The translations under genes were made by a program, and so were the position numbers. 64,000 nt of DNA from an uncultured Christensenellaceae bacterium (GTDB taxonomy: Bacteria; Bacillota; Clostridia; Christensenellales; Pumilibacteraceae), in the NCBI GenBank assembly GCA_910587445.1, contig CAJULE010000004.1:4020-68019 (forward strand), written 5' to 3'. Positions 36,198 through 43,978 of the stretch are shown in pieces. The notes under the pieces are model-generated. The model was not told the origin of the DNA. It saw only the letters and a list, made by a program, of their open reading frames with translations, and did not search any database. The stretch's first letter is position 1. Every line of letters begins with the position of its first letter.

Positions 36198-36232
36198 GTA
36201 CAGTAAAACGATAAAATCATACAGGCAAAAAG

Positions 36233-36267
36233 CAGTCGCGGCAAAAAACGTCGCGATTGTTTTTTTG
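36233..36267 (+). terminator. Rho-independent terminator
   Basis: CAGTCGCG and CGCGATTG (one G-T pair) form an 8-bp stem followed by eight T, 36 bases after the small lipoprotein gene. Confidence 0.88.
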
Positions 36268-36350
36268 CTTTGCGAAAATCTTTCTTTTTTTGCGCATAAA
36301 AGGCGAAGGCAGAAGTATACTAACCGCACTATCTGATAAAGGAGATTTTT

Positions 36351-36773
36351 ATGAACGCATTACTTTCATTACTGACTCTTGTCGCTTCGCTTTCGGGCGG
36401 CTGCGACATAGACGCTCTGCCGCAGAATCCTGCGGTCGACGTGGCGAAAAAAATCGAGATAAACGTCTCGGGCGACGATACGAACTATCGGTACGACGGC
36501 GAAACAAACGAGCGCGAAGGCGAAAAACGCCGCCGTCCTCCCGTGCCGAGAACGGCGGACGAACAGATGAGCGACGTCGATAAGAGCTATATCGACAAGA
36601 AGCGCAAGCTCGACGAGGATTTCAGAATCATGTTCGAGCTCAAAAAACAGCTCGACTGCTACCAGGGCACAATGTCGGCAAAGTGGGAAGAATACTACGC
36701 TTTGCAGCAGGCGTATAACGAGGAGCTTCAAAAGCTCGTTTCCGCCTGGGTCACCGACAATCTCTACGACTGA
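36351..36773 (+). CDS. Small exported or membrane-associated helical protein, unknown function
   Basis: The 140-residue protein follows AAAGGAG and begins with a short hydrophobic segment ending LSGGC, a weak lipobox (Cys18). The middle (about 55-65) is basic and proline-containing (EKRRRPPVPRTADEQ), and the rest is charged, probably alpha-helical or coiled coil. A -10-like TATACT sits at 36316-36321 without a clear -35. I recognise no family. The gene stands alone between two terminators. Confidence 0.6.
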   Translation: MNALLSLLTLVASLSGGCDIDALPQNPAVDVAKKIEINVSGDDTNYRYDGETNEREGEKRRRPPVPRTADEQMSDVDKSYIDKKRKLDEDFRIMFELKKQLDCYQGTMSAKWEEYYALQQAYNEELQKLVSAWVTDNLYD

Positions 36774-36797
36774 CAGCTGCTGTAAAGCCACACATTC

Positions 36798-36897
36798 GGC
36801 GCCCCTTGGCAAGGGGCGCCGTCTGCGTAACACCCACTGTCTCGAGGCTCCCCTTAGCAAGGGGAGCTGTCACCGAAGGTGACTGAGGGGATTGTTC
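36798..36897. repeat. REP-like palindromic repeats
   Basis: Two palindromes stand side by side: GGCGCCCC/GGGGCGCC (36798-36820) and GGCTCCCC/GGGGAGC followed by GTCACC-GAA-GGTGAC and GAGGGGATTGTTC (36846-36897). The second type recurs in degraded form at 42012, 57412 and 63842 in this window. Confidence 0.75.
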
Positions 36898-36910
36898 AAA
36901 ACCGAATTTT

Positions 36911-36946
36911 GCGAGCGGTCTTTTTTAAGGCCGCCCGCTTTCTTTT
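36911..36946 (+). terminator. Probable rho-independent terminator
   Basis: GCGAGCGG and CCGCCCGC pair with one mismatch around a T-rich loop and are followed by TTTCTTTTT. Confidence 0.65.
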
Positions 36947-36977
36947 TGCGGAAAAACCGATTATGCCCGTCAAATGC

Positions 36978-37007
36978 TTGCGGGGCGGCGGCTTTATGTG
37001 ATAGAAT
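36978..37007 (+). promoter_or_regulatory. Possible promoter of ychF
   Basis: TTGCGG and TAGAAT lie 18 bases apart, 34 bases before the ychF start. The match to consensus is moderate. Confidence 0.45.
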
Positions 37008-37040
37008 AGACTCGAATACATATAAAGCGAGGTATCCGAA

Positions 37041-38132
37041 GTGAAATTAGGAGTGGTCGGCTTGCCCAATGTCGGCAAGAGCACGCTGTTCAATGCAATA
37101 ACCGGGGCGGGGGCGGAGTGTGCGAATTATCCGTTCTGCACGATAGAACCGAACGTCGGCATGGTGGCTGTGCCCGACGAGCGTCTCGAAGTGCTTGCCA
37201 AACTTTACAATACGAAAAAGGTCACGCCCGCCGTGCTCGAGTTCGTAGACATCGCGGGGCTCGTCAAGGGTGCGAGCGCCGGCGAGGGACTCGGCAACAA
37301 ATTCCTTTCGCACATTCGTGAGGTGGACGCAATAGTCCATGTCGTGCGTTGCTTCGACGACGAAAACATCATTCACGTCGACGGTGCGGTAAGTCCGCTG
37401 CGCGACATCGACACGATAAATCTCGAGCTCATTCTCGCGGACATGGAGACGGTAAAACGCCGCCTCGATAAGGCGGAAAAGCTCGTAAAGACGGGCGATA
37501 AGAAATATGCGGAAGAAGCGGCGGTCTGTAGGAAAATTTACGACTGTCTCGAGGGCGGTAAGTGCGCGAGAACTCTTGCTCTTACCGACGAAGAAAAGGA
37601 GCTTACGCGCGACTTTTTCCTGTTGACGTCGAAGCCCGTCATCTACTGCGCAAACATCGGCGAAGGCGATATAGGCTGCTCGGACAACGACTATGTAAAA
37701 GCCGTTAAGAAGTTCGCCGGCGAGGAGAAGAGCGCGACGGTCGTCATTTGCGCGAAGGTCGAGGAGGAAATTTCGAGGCTTCCCAAAGAAGAGCGCGGAA
37801 TGTTCCTCGAGGAGCTCGGTCTCGGAGAAAGCGGTCTCAGCCGCATGGTCAAGACGGGTTACGAGCTTTTGGGACTCATGAGCTATCTCACGGCGGGCGA
37901 AAAGGAAGTGCGCGCCTGGACTATAGAGCGCGGCACGAAAGCGCCGCAAGCCGCGGGCAAGATCCACAGCGATTTCGAAAAGGGCTTTATACGCGCCGAA
38001 ATCGTTTCTTATGACGACCTCGTCTCACTCGGCGGATTCAATGCCGCGCGTGAGAAAGGTAAGGTCAGAAGCGAGGGCAAGGAGTACGTTATGCGCGACG
38101 GCGACGTAGTTCTCTTCCGCTTCAACGTATAG
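37041..38132 (+). CDS. ychF: Ribosome-binding ATPase YchF
   Basis: The 363-residue protein matches the full YchF length. The P-loop GLPNVGKST is at the very N-terminus, the G3 motif reads DIAGLVKGASAGEGLG, and the C-terminal TGS domain includes EKEVRAWTIERGTKAPQAAG and ends in the conserved DVVLFRFNV. The start codon is GTG 37041, since the family begins two or three residues before the G1 motif. YchF is an Obg-related ATPase associated with ribosomes and stress responses. It is followed after 20 bases by argS. Confidence 0.96.
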   Translation: MKLGVVGLPNVGKSTLFNAITGAGAECANYPFCTIEPNVGMVAVPDERLEVLAKLYNTKKVTPAVLEFVDIAGLVKGASAGEGLGNKFLSHIREVDAIVHVVRCFDDENIIHVDGAVSPLRDIDTINLELILADMETVKRRLDKAEKLVKTGDKKYAEEAAVCRKIYDCLEGGKCARTLALTDEEKELTRDFFLLTSKPVIYCANIGEGDIGCSDNDYVKAVKKFAGEEKSATVVICAKVEEEISRLPKEERGMFLEELGLGESGLSRMVKTGYELLGLMSYLTAGEKEVRAWTIERGTKAPQAAGKIHSDFEKGFIRAEIVSYDDLVSLGGFNAAREKGKVRSEGKEYVMRDGDVVLFRFNV

Positions 38133-38152
38133 ACTTTTAAGGGAAAAACAAC

Positions 38153-39850
38153 ATGGATTTCAAAAGGATTATAAGCGAATCGATAGGAGGTGTAGTCGTT
38201 TCCGCAGACGAAGCGTATGCGCTTATCGGCGTGCCTGCTCAAAGCGAAATGGGCGACTACTGTCTGCCGTGCTTCAAGCTCGCAAAGGAACTCAAAAAGC
38301 CGCCTCAGGCAATAGCTGCGGAGATCAAAGAGGTAATCGAAAAACGCCGCGACTATCGCCCGTTTACGATGAGCGTTGCGGGCGGATACCTGAATTTCCG
38401 CTTTGACAGGGCTTTTGCGGCGTCGAACGTCCTGCCCGAGATATTGTCGGGCGGAGAGACGTTTGCCCCGGGCAGGAGCAACGGTAAGACCGTATGCCTC
38501 GATTATTCGTCGATAAACATTGCCAAACCCTTTCACATAGGACACCTTCTGACTACGGCAATAGGCGGCTCACTCTATCGCATTTACAAGCGGCTCGGCT
38601 ATGACGTCGTCGGCATAAATCATCTCGGCGATTGGGGCACTCAGTTCGGAAAGATGATCGTCGCATACCTGAAGTGGGGCGACGAAAAGGACGTCGAAAA
38701 ACGCGGCGTGCACGCGCTTGTCGAGCTTTACGTTCGCTTTCATAAGGAAGCCGAAAAGGAGCCGAAACTCGATGACGAGGCGCGCGCCTGGTTCAAAAAG
38801 ATCGAGGACGGCGACGCGGAAGCTCTTCGTCTTTTCGAGTATTTCAGGAGCGTCACGCTCAAGGACGTAAACAAGGTCTACGAGCGTCTCGGCATAAAGT
38901 TCGACAGCTATAACGGCGAAAGTTTCTACAACGATAAGCTCGACGGGGTGGTGGAGCTTTTAAAGGAAAAGGGGCTGCTTGCGGAAAGCGAGGGCGCAAA
39001 GATAGTCGATCTGTCCGCCTTCGATATGCCGCCTTGCCTTATCCTGAGGAGCGACGGTGCGTCTCTGTATGCGACGCGCGATCTTGCCGCCGCCATTTAC
39101 CGCAAGAACACCTACGGCTTCGACAAGAATCTCTATGTCGTCGCGTATCAGCAAAATCTTCACTTCAAGCAGGTTTTCAAGGTCTTGGAGCTGTGCGGCT
39201 TTACTTGGGCGAAGGACTGCGTTCACGTTCCGTTCGGAATGGTTTCGCTCGAGGGCGGGGCAAGTCTTTCCACTCGCAGCGGCAACGTCGTATATCTGTC
39301 CGACGTTCTCGAAACCGCCGTTCTTAAGGCGGAAAAGGTCATAGAAGAAAAGAATCCCGCTCTCGAAAACAAGCGGGAAGTTGCGGAGCAGGTCGGCGTG
39401 GGAGCCGTGCTCTTTATGGCGTTGTCCACTTCGCGTATAAAAGACCTCGTGTTCTCATACGACAAAGCTCTTTCCTTCGACGGCGAGACTGCGCCGTACC
39501 TTCAGTATACGCACGCGCGCTGTAGGTCGGTGCGCGACAAGTGCGCGGACGTGAAGCTCGACGGCATCGACTATTCTGTGCTTTCCGACGAAGCGAGCGC
39601 TTCGGTCGTGCTGTTGCTCAATCGCTATGAAGACGTGATAAAGGATGCCGCCGAAAAGTACGAGCCGAGCATTCTCTCGAAGTATCTCATAGATCTCGCT
39701 CAGAGCTACAACGCCTTCTATGTCGGTCACCGCATAGCCGGTGAGGAGGAGAACGTCACAAAAGCGCGGCTTGCTCTTTCCGAGTGTGTCCGCAAGGTTT
39801 TGAAGGATGGGTTGGGGTTGTTGCTTATAAATGCTCCCGACAAAATGTAA
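38153..39850 (+). CDS. argS: Arginine--tRNA ligase
   Basis: This 565-residue class I synthetase has the N-terminal Arg-tRNA additional domain (about 1-100), the HIGH-type motif in AKPFHIGHL (about 127-134), the KMSK-equivalent loop with STRSGNVV (about 380), and an anticodon-binding C-terminal helical domain with a final DGLGLLLINAPDKM segment. It charges tRNA-Arg in the cytoplasm. It follows ychF closely and ends just before a MITE-like inverted-repeat element. Confidence 0.97.
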   Translation: MDFKRIISESIGGVVVSADEAYALIGVPAQSEMGDYCLPCFKLAKELKKPPQAIAAEIKEVIEKRRDYRPFTMSVAGGYLNFRFDRAFAASNVLPEILSGGETFAPGRSNGKTVCLDYSSINIAKPFHIGHLLTTAIGGSLYRIYKRLGYDVVGINHLGDWGTQFGKMIVAYLKWGDEKDVEKRGVHALVELYVRFHKEAEKEPKLDDEARAWFKKIEDGDAEALRLFEYFRSVTLKDVNKVYERLGIKFDSYNGESFYNDKLDGVVELLKEKGLLAESEGAKIVDLSAFDMPPCLILRSDGASLYATRDLAAAIYRKNTYGFDKNLYVVAYQQNLHFKQVFKVLELCGFTWAKDCVHVPFGMVSLEGGASLSTRSGNVVYLSDVLETAVLKAEKVIEEKNPALENKREVAEQVGVGAVLFMALSTSRIKDLVFSYDKALSFDGETAPYLQYTHARCRSVRDKCADVKLDGIDYSVLSDEASASVVLLLNRYEDVIKDAAEKYEPSILSKYLIDLAQSYNAFYVGHRIAGEEENVTKARLALSECVRKVLKDGLGLLLINAPDKM

Positions 39851-39856
39851 TTCCTT

Positions 39857-40080
39857 ACGGCTTATATGCTTCGCGAATACAGGCTGCGTGCTTCTCGGTG
39901 GCGGGAGCTGTACGTAATAGTACAGCAACCCACCGCCTCGTCGCCTGCTGCCTGTCTCGCTCGCATATAAGCCGTCAGCCCGACGGCTTATATGCTTCGC
40001 ATTTCTGCGTTAAGCTCCGCGCCGTATACTGCCTAAAGGCTCGAGGCGTTCGCTTCGCATATAAAAAGCCTTCCCTTACC
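39857..40080. repeat. MITE-like inverted-repeat element, copy 1, with a partial third arm
   Basis: A 119-bp unit (39857-39975) is bounded by 13-bp terminal inverted repeats, ACGGCTTATATGC and GCATATAAGCCGT, and has a small central palindrome GTAC-GTAATA-GTAC. A further copy of the left arm starts at 39983 and is followed by sequence resembling that after copy 2. The same element occurs at 41634-41750. No open reading frame of its own was seen. It fills the gap between argS and the next gene. Confidence 0.8.
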
Positions 40081-40103
40081 TTTCGACTGCCTCAAGGCGG
40101 TAA

Positions 40104-40295
40104 TTAAAACGACGTGAAGTTTCCGCGGCAGTTATTCGCATTGCCGCATCTGCAATTGTTTCCCGTATTGTTGTTTCCGCATGAGGAAACGAGCATGGCG
40201 GCAATTACGGCTTCGTTTATAGAAGAAACGTCGCTGTCTCCGTTGGTGAGCAGGAGTATGATGAGCAAAAGGCGAAAAATATCGTCAGACGACAT
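40104..40295 (-). CDS. Small protein with hydrophobic N-terminus and Cys/Asn-rich C-terminus
   Basis: On the minus strand an AAGGAGGA site (complement of 40303-40310) lies 7 bases before ATG at 40295, strongly supporting translation. The 63-residue product begins MSSDDIFRLLLIILLLTNGD, a short hydrophobic helix, and ends with four Cys in an Asn/Gly-rich tail (CGNNNTGNNCRCGNANNCRG). I do not recognise a named family; small proteins of this style occur in Clostridia and some are spore-associated, which is only a suggestion. It is one of two minus-strand genes in the window, both small and Cys-rich. Confidence 0.7.
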   Translation of the reverse strand: MSSDDIFRLLLIILLLTNGDSDVSSINEAVIAAMLVSSCGNNNTGNNCRCGNANNCRGNFTSF

Positions 40296-40363
40296 AAATT
40301 TGTCCTCCTTCAAAATCCGAGCATATTAGTTTATATGTGACAAAAAACCGCGTTGCCACTGTA

Positions 40364-40392
40364 TTGACGGCGCGGATTTCGTATATTATAAT
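40364..40392 (+). promoter_or_regulatory. Sigma-A promoter of the ArsR-family gene
   Basis: TTGACG and TATAAT are 17 bases apart, 30 bases before the ATG. AT-rich sequence around the -10 (TATATTATAATA) could also hold the operator of an autoregulatory ArsR protein. Confidence 0.85.
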
Positions 40393-40422
40393 AAAAACGC
40401 AATAATATATACGGAGAAACGA

Positions 40423-40755
40423 ATGGAAGATAAGATCCTTCTCGACGCCTATACGCGAAGTCTCGTTCGGAAATACGATCTGCACGGCGACAATCTTAGA
40501 CTGCTCGCGGACTTTTTCGCGGCGCTTTCCGATTCGACGCGGATACGCATAATTTCGGCGCTCAGTATATCCGAGATGTGCGTATCCGATCTTTCCGTGC
40601 TGCTGGAGCTCAATCAGACGACGGTTTCGCACCAACTGCGCACGCTTCGAGCTATAGGCGTCGTCGATTGCCGCAGACAAGGCAAAGTCGTATTTTACTA
40701 CATAAAGAGCAAAGTCGTGCTCGACGTCATGACAAGCGCTTCGGACTTTTTGTGA
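40423..40755 (+). CDS. ArsR/SmtB-family winged-helix regulator
   Basis: The 110-residue protein has the compact ArsR winged helix: DFFAALSDSTRIRIISALS (helices 1-2), MCVSDLSVLLELNQTTVSHQ (recognition helix) and the wing CRRQGKVVFYYIKS. The ELCVCDL metal site typical of ArsR/SmtB is present only as MCVSDL with one Cys, so a metal-binding role is doubtful; the sensor could respond to redox or another ligand. Its own consensus promoter lies upstream. Target genes are unknown; the ung gene follows 153 bases downstream with its own promoter. Confidence 0.9.
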   Translation: MEDKILLDAYTRSLVRKYDLHGDNLRLLADFFAALSDSTRIRIISALSISEMCVSDLSVLLELNQTTVSHQLRTLRAIGVVDCRRQGKVVFYYIKSKVVLDVMTSASDFL

Positions 40756-40851
40756 TTCTTTTTTCGGCGAACATATGCTCATATGAGAATATGTGCGATT
40801 GCCGATATGCGCAAATCTGTGCGGCGGGGCGGGGAAAGGCGCACAAAGCAG

Positions 40852-40880
40852 TTGCGCTTTTATGTGAACTGTGATATAAT
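40852..40880 (+). promoter_or_regulatory. Probable promoter of ung
   Basis: TTGCGC (40852-40857) and TATAAT (40875-40880) are 17 bases apart, 28 bases before the chosen ung start; this also argues against a longer upstream start. Confidence 0.7.
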
Positions 40881-40908
40881 GTTTCCGAAACAGGTTTCGG
40901 AGGTGTTT

Positions 40909-41634
40909 ATGGCTGTCATAGGTAACAAGTGGGACGAAATTCTCGGCTCGGAATATGCCCGTCCCTATTTTGACGCTCTTATGGAAAAGGTCAAGGCGGA
41001 ATATAGGACTCACACCGTATTCCCTCCGTTCGATTTGATGTTCGCCGCACTCAAAACGGTCGATTACGACGATGTGAAAGTCGTAATACTCGGGCAAGAT
41101 CCCTATCACGGCGACGGACAAGCCAACGGTATGGCGTTTGCCGTCGGCGACGGTATAGAGCTTCCGCCGTCGCTGAAAAATATCTATGCGGAAATAGAGA
41201 GCGACATGGGCGTTAAGATGCCGCAGAGCGGGTCCCTTCTCGGCTGGGCGAAGCAGGGCGTGTTGCTTCTGAACACCGTCCTAACCGTGCGCAGGGGCGT
41301 GCCGCAGTCGCACGCCGAGCTTGGGTGGAAGACGTTCACGGACGCGGTCATTGCCGCCGTCAACCGTCGCGAAAAACCCGTTGCGTTCGTTTTGTGGGGA
41401 GCAAACGCGATTTCCAAACGCCCGCTTATAGACGAGCGGCATTTCGTCATAACTTCGCCGCACCCGAGCCCCCTTTCCGCATACCGCGGCTTTTTCGGCT
41501 CGAAACCGTTTTCCCGCGTAAACGAATTTCTTGCCCGCAACGGTTTGAAGCCGATCGATTGGTCGGACGTCGACGGTCGCGAAAAGGCAGGGTATTATGA
41601 TTATCCTCCCACGGGCTCTATCCGCCGCGCCTGA
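40909..41634 (+). CDS. ung: Uracil-DNA glycosylase
   Basis: The start at ATG 40909 follows TCGGAGG and gives 241 residues, the usual length for family 1 UDG. Active-site motifs are GQDPYHG (catalytic Asp64) and HPSPLSAYRGFFGSKPF (His185 and the minor-groove loop). The enzyme removes uracil from DNA in base excision repair. The TGA stop codon is the first part of a MITE-like element (41634-41750), so insertion of the element may have reset the end of the gene; the last residues (PPTGSIRRA) extend a little past the family core. Confidence 0.96.
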   Translation: MAVIGNKWDEILGSEYARPYFDALMEKVKAEYRTHTVFPPFDLMFAALKTVDYDDVKVVILGQDPYHGDGQANGMAFAVGDGIELPPSLKNIYAEIESDMGVKMPQSGSLLGWAKQGVLLLNTVLTVRRGVPQSHAELGWKTFTDAVIAAVNRREKPVAFVLWGANAISKRPLIDERHFVITSPHPSPLSAYRGFFGSKPFSRVNEFLARNGLKPIDWSDVDGREKAGYYDYPPTGSIRRA

Positions 41635-41750
41635 CGGCTTATATGCTTCGTAATACGGGCTGCGTGCTCCTTGCCCTCGGTTGTGTACGTTATAGTACAC
41701 GCCCTTCGGGACGCGTCGCCAGCTGCCCGTCTTACTCGCATCTAAGCCGT
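41634..41750. repeat. MITE-like inverted-repeat element, copy 2
   Basis: A 117-bp unit with ends ACGGCTTATATGC and GCATCTAAGCCGT, matching 39857-39975 in length, ends, internal GGCTGCGTGCT and the central GTAC-GTTATA-GTAC palindrome. Similarity continues downstream (CCGACGGC...CATCGCATTTCTG) as after copy 1. Its left end overlaps the stop codon of ung. Confidence 0.8.
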
Positions 41751-41883
41751 CAGACCCGACGGCGTGTAAACATCGCATTTCTGTGTCAGGCTTGCGTTTT
41801 TGCTCGGTCATGTACGAAGAAGTACATTCCTGTCGCAAAATCCGCGCCTTCCTCAAACTGCTCGTTTCTCCGCCGTCGGGTGC

Positions 41884-42204
41884 CCGAACATTGCCCAATG
41901 TCATTCCGCTTTAAGGGGGCGCGGGGCGCGACCGCCACGGAGCGCAGTGCAGCCACTTTATGTCATTTCGACCGAAGCTCGAAGAGCGAAGCGGAGAAAT
42001 CTATTCCAATAAAAAAGGCTCCCCTTGGCAATGGCGCGACCGCCCAAAGCGAAGCATTACCGCTAATGTCATTCCGAGCGAAGTCGAGGAATCTAAACCT
42101 CTAAAAAGCCTTCCCTTGACAGGGAAGGCGGCTCGGCGCAAAGCGAAGCGACTGCCGCAACGGATGAGCAGACGATTTTCGCTCGCCTTTTTTCGAAAAA
42201 GGCG
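41884..42204. repeat. Cluster of REP-like repeats in a 777-bp gene-poor gap
   Basis: The gap 41635-42410 has no convincing gene. It holds two copies of the GTCATT...GAATCT/AAATCT repeat (about 41962-42002 and 42068-42094), the palindrome GCCTTCCCT-TGAC-AGGGAAGGC (42108-42129), a partial GGCTCCCCTTGGCAA unit and a 9-bp-arm hairpin CGCCTTTTT/AAAAAGGCG (42184-42204). The 27-base unit at 42068-42094 is identical to 63803-63829. Confidence 0.75.
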
Positions 42205-42289
42205 CAAACAAATTTCGTAATTTTACATTTATAAAAAAACTTGCTCTTGCCGCACGGCAAACTCTTTTTCGTGTGCCTTTTCGAAAAAA

Positions 42290-42400
42290 GGTATAGCGGA
42301 GTACCCGATATTTTCGCGTCTTATGTCGAAAACATCGAGTACCCGTCTTTTTCGACAATGCGTCGAAAGGAGCGAGTACCCGCCTCTTTCGACACAAAGC
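42290..42400. repeat. Three tandem 37-38-bp hairpin units
   Basis: GAGTACCCG occurs at 42299, 42337 and 42374. In the last two units it lies in the loop between inverted arms GTCGAAA and TTTCGAC; the first is degenerate. The array lies immediately downstream of the minus-strand SpaA-domain gene, so it would form successive hairpins in its 3' region. Confidence 0.65.
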
Positions 42401-42410
42401 GATAAATTTG

Positions 42411-42689
42411 TCAAACGCCGTATTTTACGACTTTTATGCTGCCGCACTCGCGCGTGTTGACGAACTCGACGAGACGGTGCATATTGCCGCAGCCGACAAC
42501 CACTTCCACACATTCTTCATTGAGTTTGTATCCCTCGGGCGCGCATATTTCGCGAATAAAATATCTTCCGCAAGGCAGCGGATCGAATATCAGTTCGCCG
42601 CACTCGTTGGTCACACCGCAGGCAATCTCCTTGCCGCACTCGTCGCAAAGTACAAATTTAGCTCCGCAAAGCCTTTTACCGTTACACAT
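42411..42689 (-). CDS. Stand-alone Cys-rich SpaA/Cna-B-type domain protein
   Basis: On the minus strand an AGGAGGT site precedes ATG 42689 by 8 bases. The 92-residue protein is a single prealbumin-like SpaA domain: GAKFVLCDECGKEIACG, then a strand like GELIFDPLPCGRYFIREICA, the APEGY signature, and VEFVNTRECGSIKVVKYG at the end. Eleven Cys residues are spread through positions where SpaA proteins usually have other residues. It has no signal peptide, LPXTG or second domain. SpaA domains normally build pili and adhesins outside the cell; a cytoplasmic, Cys-rich single domain suggests a structural role such as a spore layer or cross-linked shell, which is speculative. Confidence 0.78.
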   Translation of the reverse strand: MCNGKRLCGAKFVLCDECGKEIACGVTNECGELIFDPLPCGRYFIREICAPEGYKLNEECVEVVVGCGNMHRLVEFVNTRECGSIKVVKYGV

Positions 42690-42778
42690 TTTTCGGTACC
42701 TCCTGTGTTTAAAGCCCGAACGGGCTATGTACGGAGCCTATGCGCGGAAAAAAATTTGCCACTTCTACAAACAATATA

Positions 42779-42807
42779 TTTACAAAACATTTTATTTGTG
42801 CTAAAAT
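42779..42807 (+). promoter_or_regulatory. Sigma-A-like promoter of the protease operon
   Basis: TTTACA and TAAAAT are 17 bases apart, 29 bases before the protease ATG. Confidence 0.75.
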
Positions 42808-42835
42808 GATAGAACGACGGGTAAAGGAGCGCTTT

Positions 42836-43978
42836 ATGGAAAAGCCTTGCGACAACACCGATAACGGAAAGAGCGGAAAACAGGGTGCGCTTTTAACGGC
42901 GCTTTTATCGCTGTTCGGTCTCATAGCCGCGCTTTTAATAGCTCTGATAGTCATAGTCGGCATATCGGCTTTTCGTTCTGAGCCGCCTGTTGCGGACAAC
43001 GAAATTTATGCCGAACTTGCGGATAAGTATAAGTACAATGCCGTCGAGCTTTACGACGGCGTCGCAAACGTCTATGCCAGCGCTTTCGTGTATACCGCAA
43101 GCGGCGACGAGATGTATCTGTTCACGAACTATCATGTCAGCGGCGACGACGTGTCGTCCCTGTGCGCGCGTTTCTACGGCAGAAATTCGTATGAAAAGGC
43201 AGGGGAGCTCGAGCTTGTCGGATACGATCCCTATTACGACGTCGCTCTTTTAAAGACCGCGACTTTTCCGGCAAATCCCTACGCGGATATTCGCTCGGTC
43301 GGCACGGCGACGGCGGTTGCTGGCGGACGGATCTTGTGTCTCGGAAACAATCTCGGCTACGGCATACAGGCGCAGAACGGTATAATCTCCACGCCGAGTC
43401 TCGTCACCAATCCGCAAAAGAGCGTGCACGACTCCGCGCTTTATACGGTCGCCGTCATAGGTGCGTGCGCTCCGCTCAATTCGGGCAATTCGGGAGCGGC
43501 GGTCTACGACATGAAAGGCGGACTCGTCGGTATGAACACCTGGCGCGTGACGGCAAACGCCGCAGGCGACGCCGTGTGCGACACTTGCTATCTCACGCCC
43601 GCACCAGTGATCGCGGCAATGTATGACGTGCTTGTCGGAAACGGGCAGAGCGGACCTGTCGATTTCCCCATGCTCACGCTTCGTGCGGGAGAATACGGAA
43701 CGATGTATATACAGGCGCTTCACGTCGAAATAAAGTTCGTGGATTTCAAACTCAGAGTCACGCGCATAGATTCGACGGGCACGCGCCTTCTTTCCGAGGG
43801 CGACGAAATAACCTCCATAGGAGAGAGAAAAGTCGAGCCCTGCGATTTCGTATCGATCGTCGGAGAGCTCTATAAGTACAATACCTGGGGCACGGGAGAA
43901 AAACTCACGCTTACGATATTGCGCGGCGGCGAGGAAATGAAGATCGTGCTCGACGAGCTCGGGAGAGTAAAACAATGA
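42836..43978 (+). CDS. Membrane-anchored trypsin-like serine protease (DegP/HtrA-like)
   Basis: The start at ATG 42836 follows AAAGGAG and gives 380 residues. One membrane helix (about 17-43) anchors the protein with its protease domain outside. The triad is complete: His100 (TNYHVSG), Asp135 (DPYYDVALLK) and Ser219 (NSGNSGAAV). The last 90 residues resemble a PDZ-like module (LLSEGDEITSIGERKV, then LTLTILRGGEEM). HtrA-type proteases deal with misfolded exported proteins. The stop overlaps the transglutaminase-like lipoprotein start by four bases, so the two are made together and probably act in the same extracytoplasmic space. Confidence 0.9.
   Translation: MEKPCDNTDNGKSGKQGALLTALLSLFGLIAALLIALIVIVGISAFRSEPPVADNEIYAELADKYKYNAVELYDGVANVYASAFVYTASGDEMYLFTNYHVSGDDVSSLCARFYGRNSYEKAGELELVGYDPYYDVALLKTATFPANPYADIRSVGTATAVAGGRILCLGNNLGYGIQAQNGIISTPSLVTNPQKSVHDSALYTVAVIGACAPLNSGNSGAAVYDMKGGLVGMNTWRVTANAAGDAVCDTCYLTPAPVIAAMYDVLVGNGQSGPVDFPMLTLRAGEYGTMYIQALHVEIKFVDFKLRVTRIDSTGTRLLSEGDEITSIGERKVEPCDFVSIVGELYKYNTWGTGEKLTLTILRGGEEMKIVLDELGRVKQ

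Noticed and set aside
40783..40908. Upstream start extending ung by 42 residues
   Set aside because: The extension has no family similarity, and a TATAAT at 40875-40880 and a strong ribosome binding site before 40909 fit the shorter form.
42290..42400. Possible short CRISPR array
   Set aside because: Only three units, the repeated part is the loop and arms together, there are no unique spacers of about 30 bases, and no cas genes are present.
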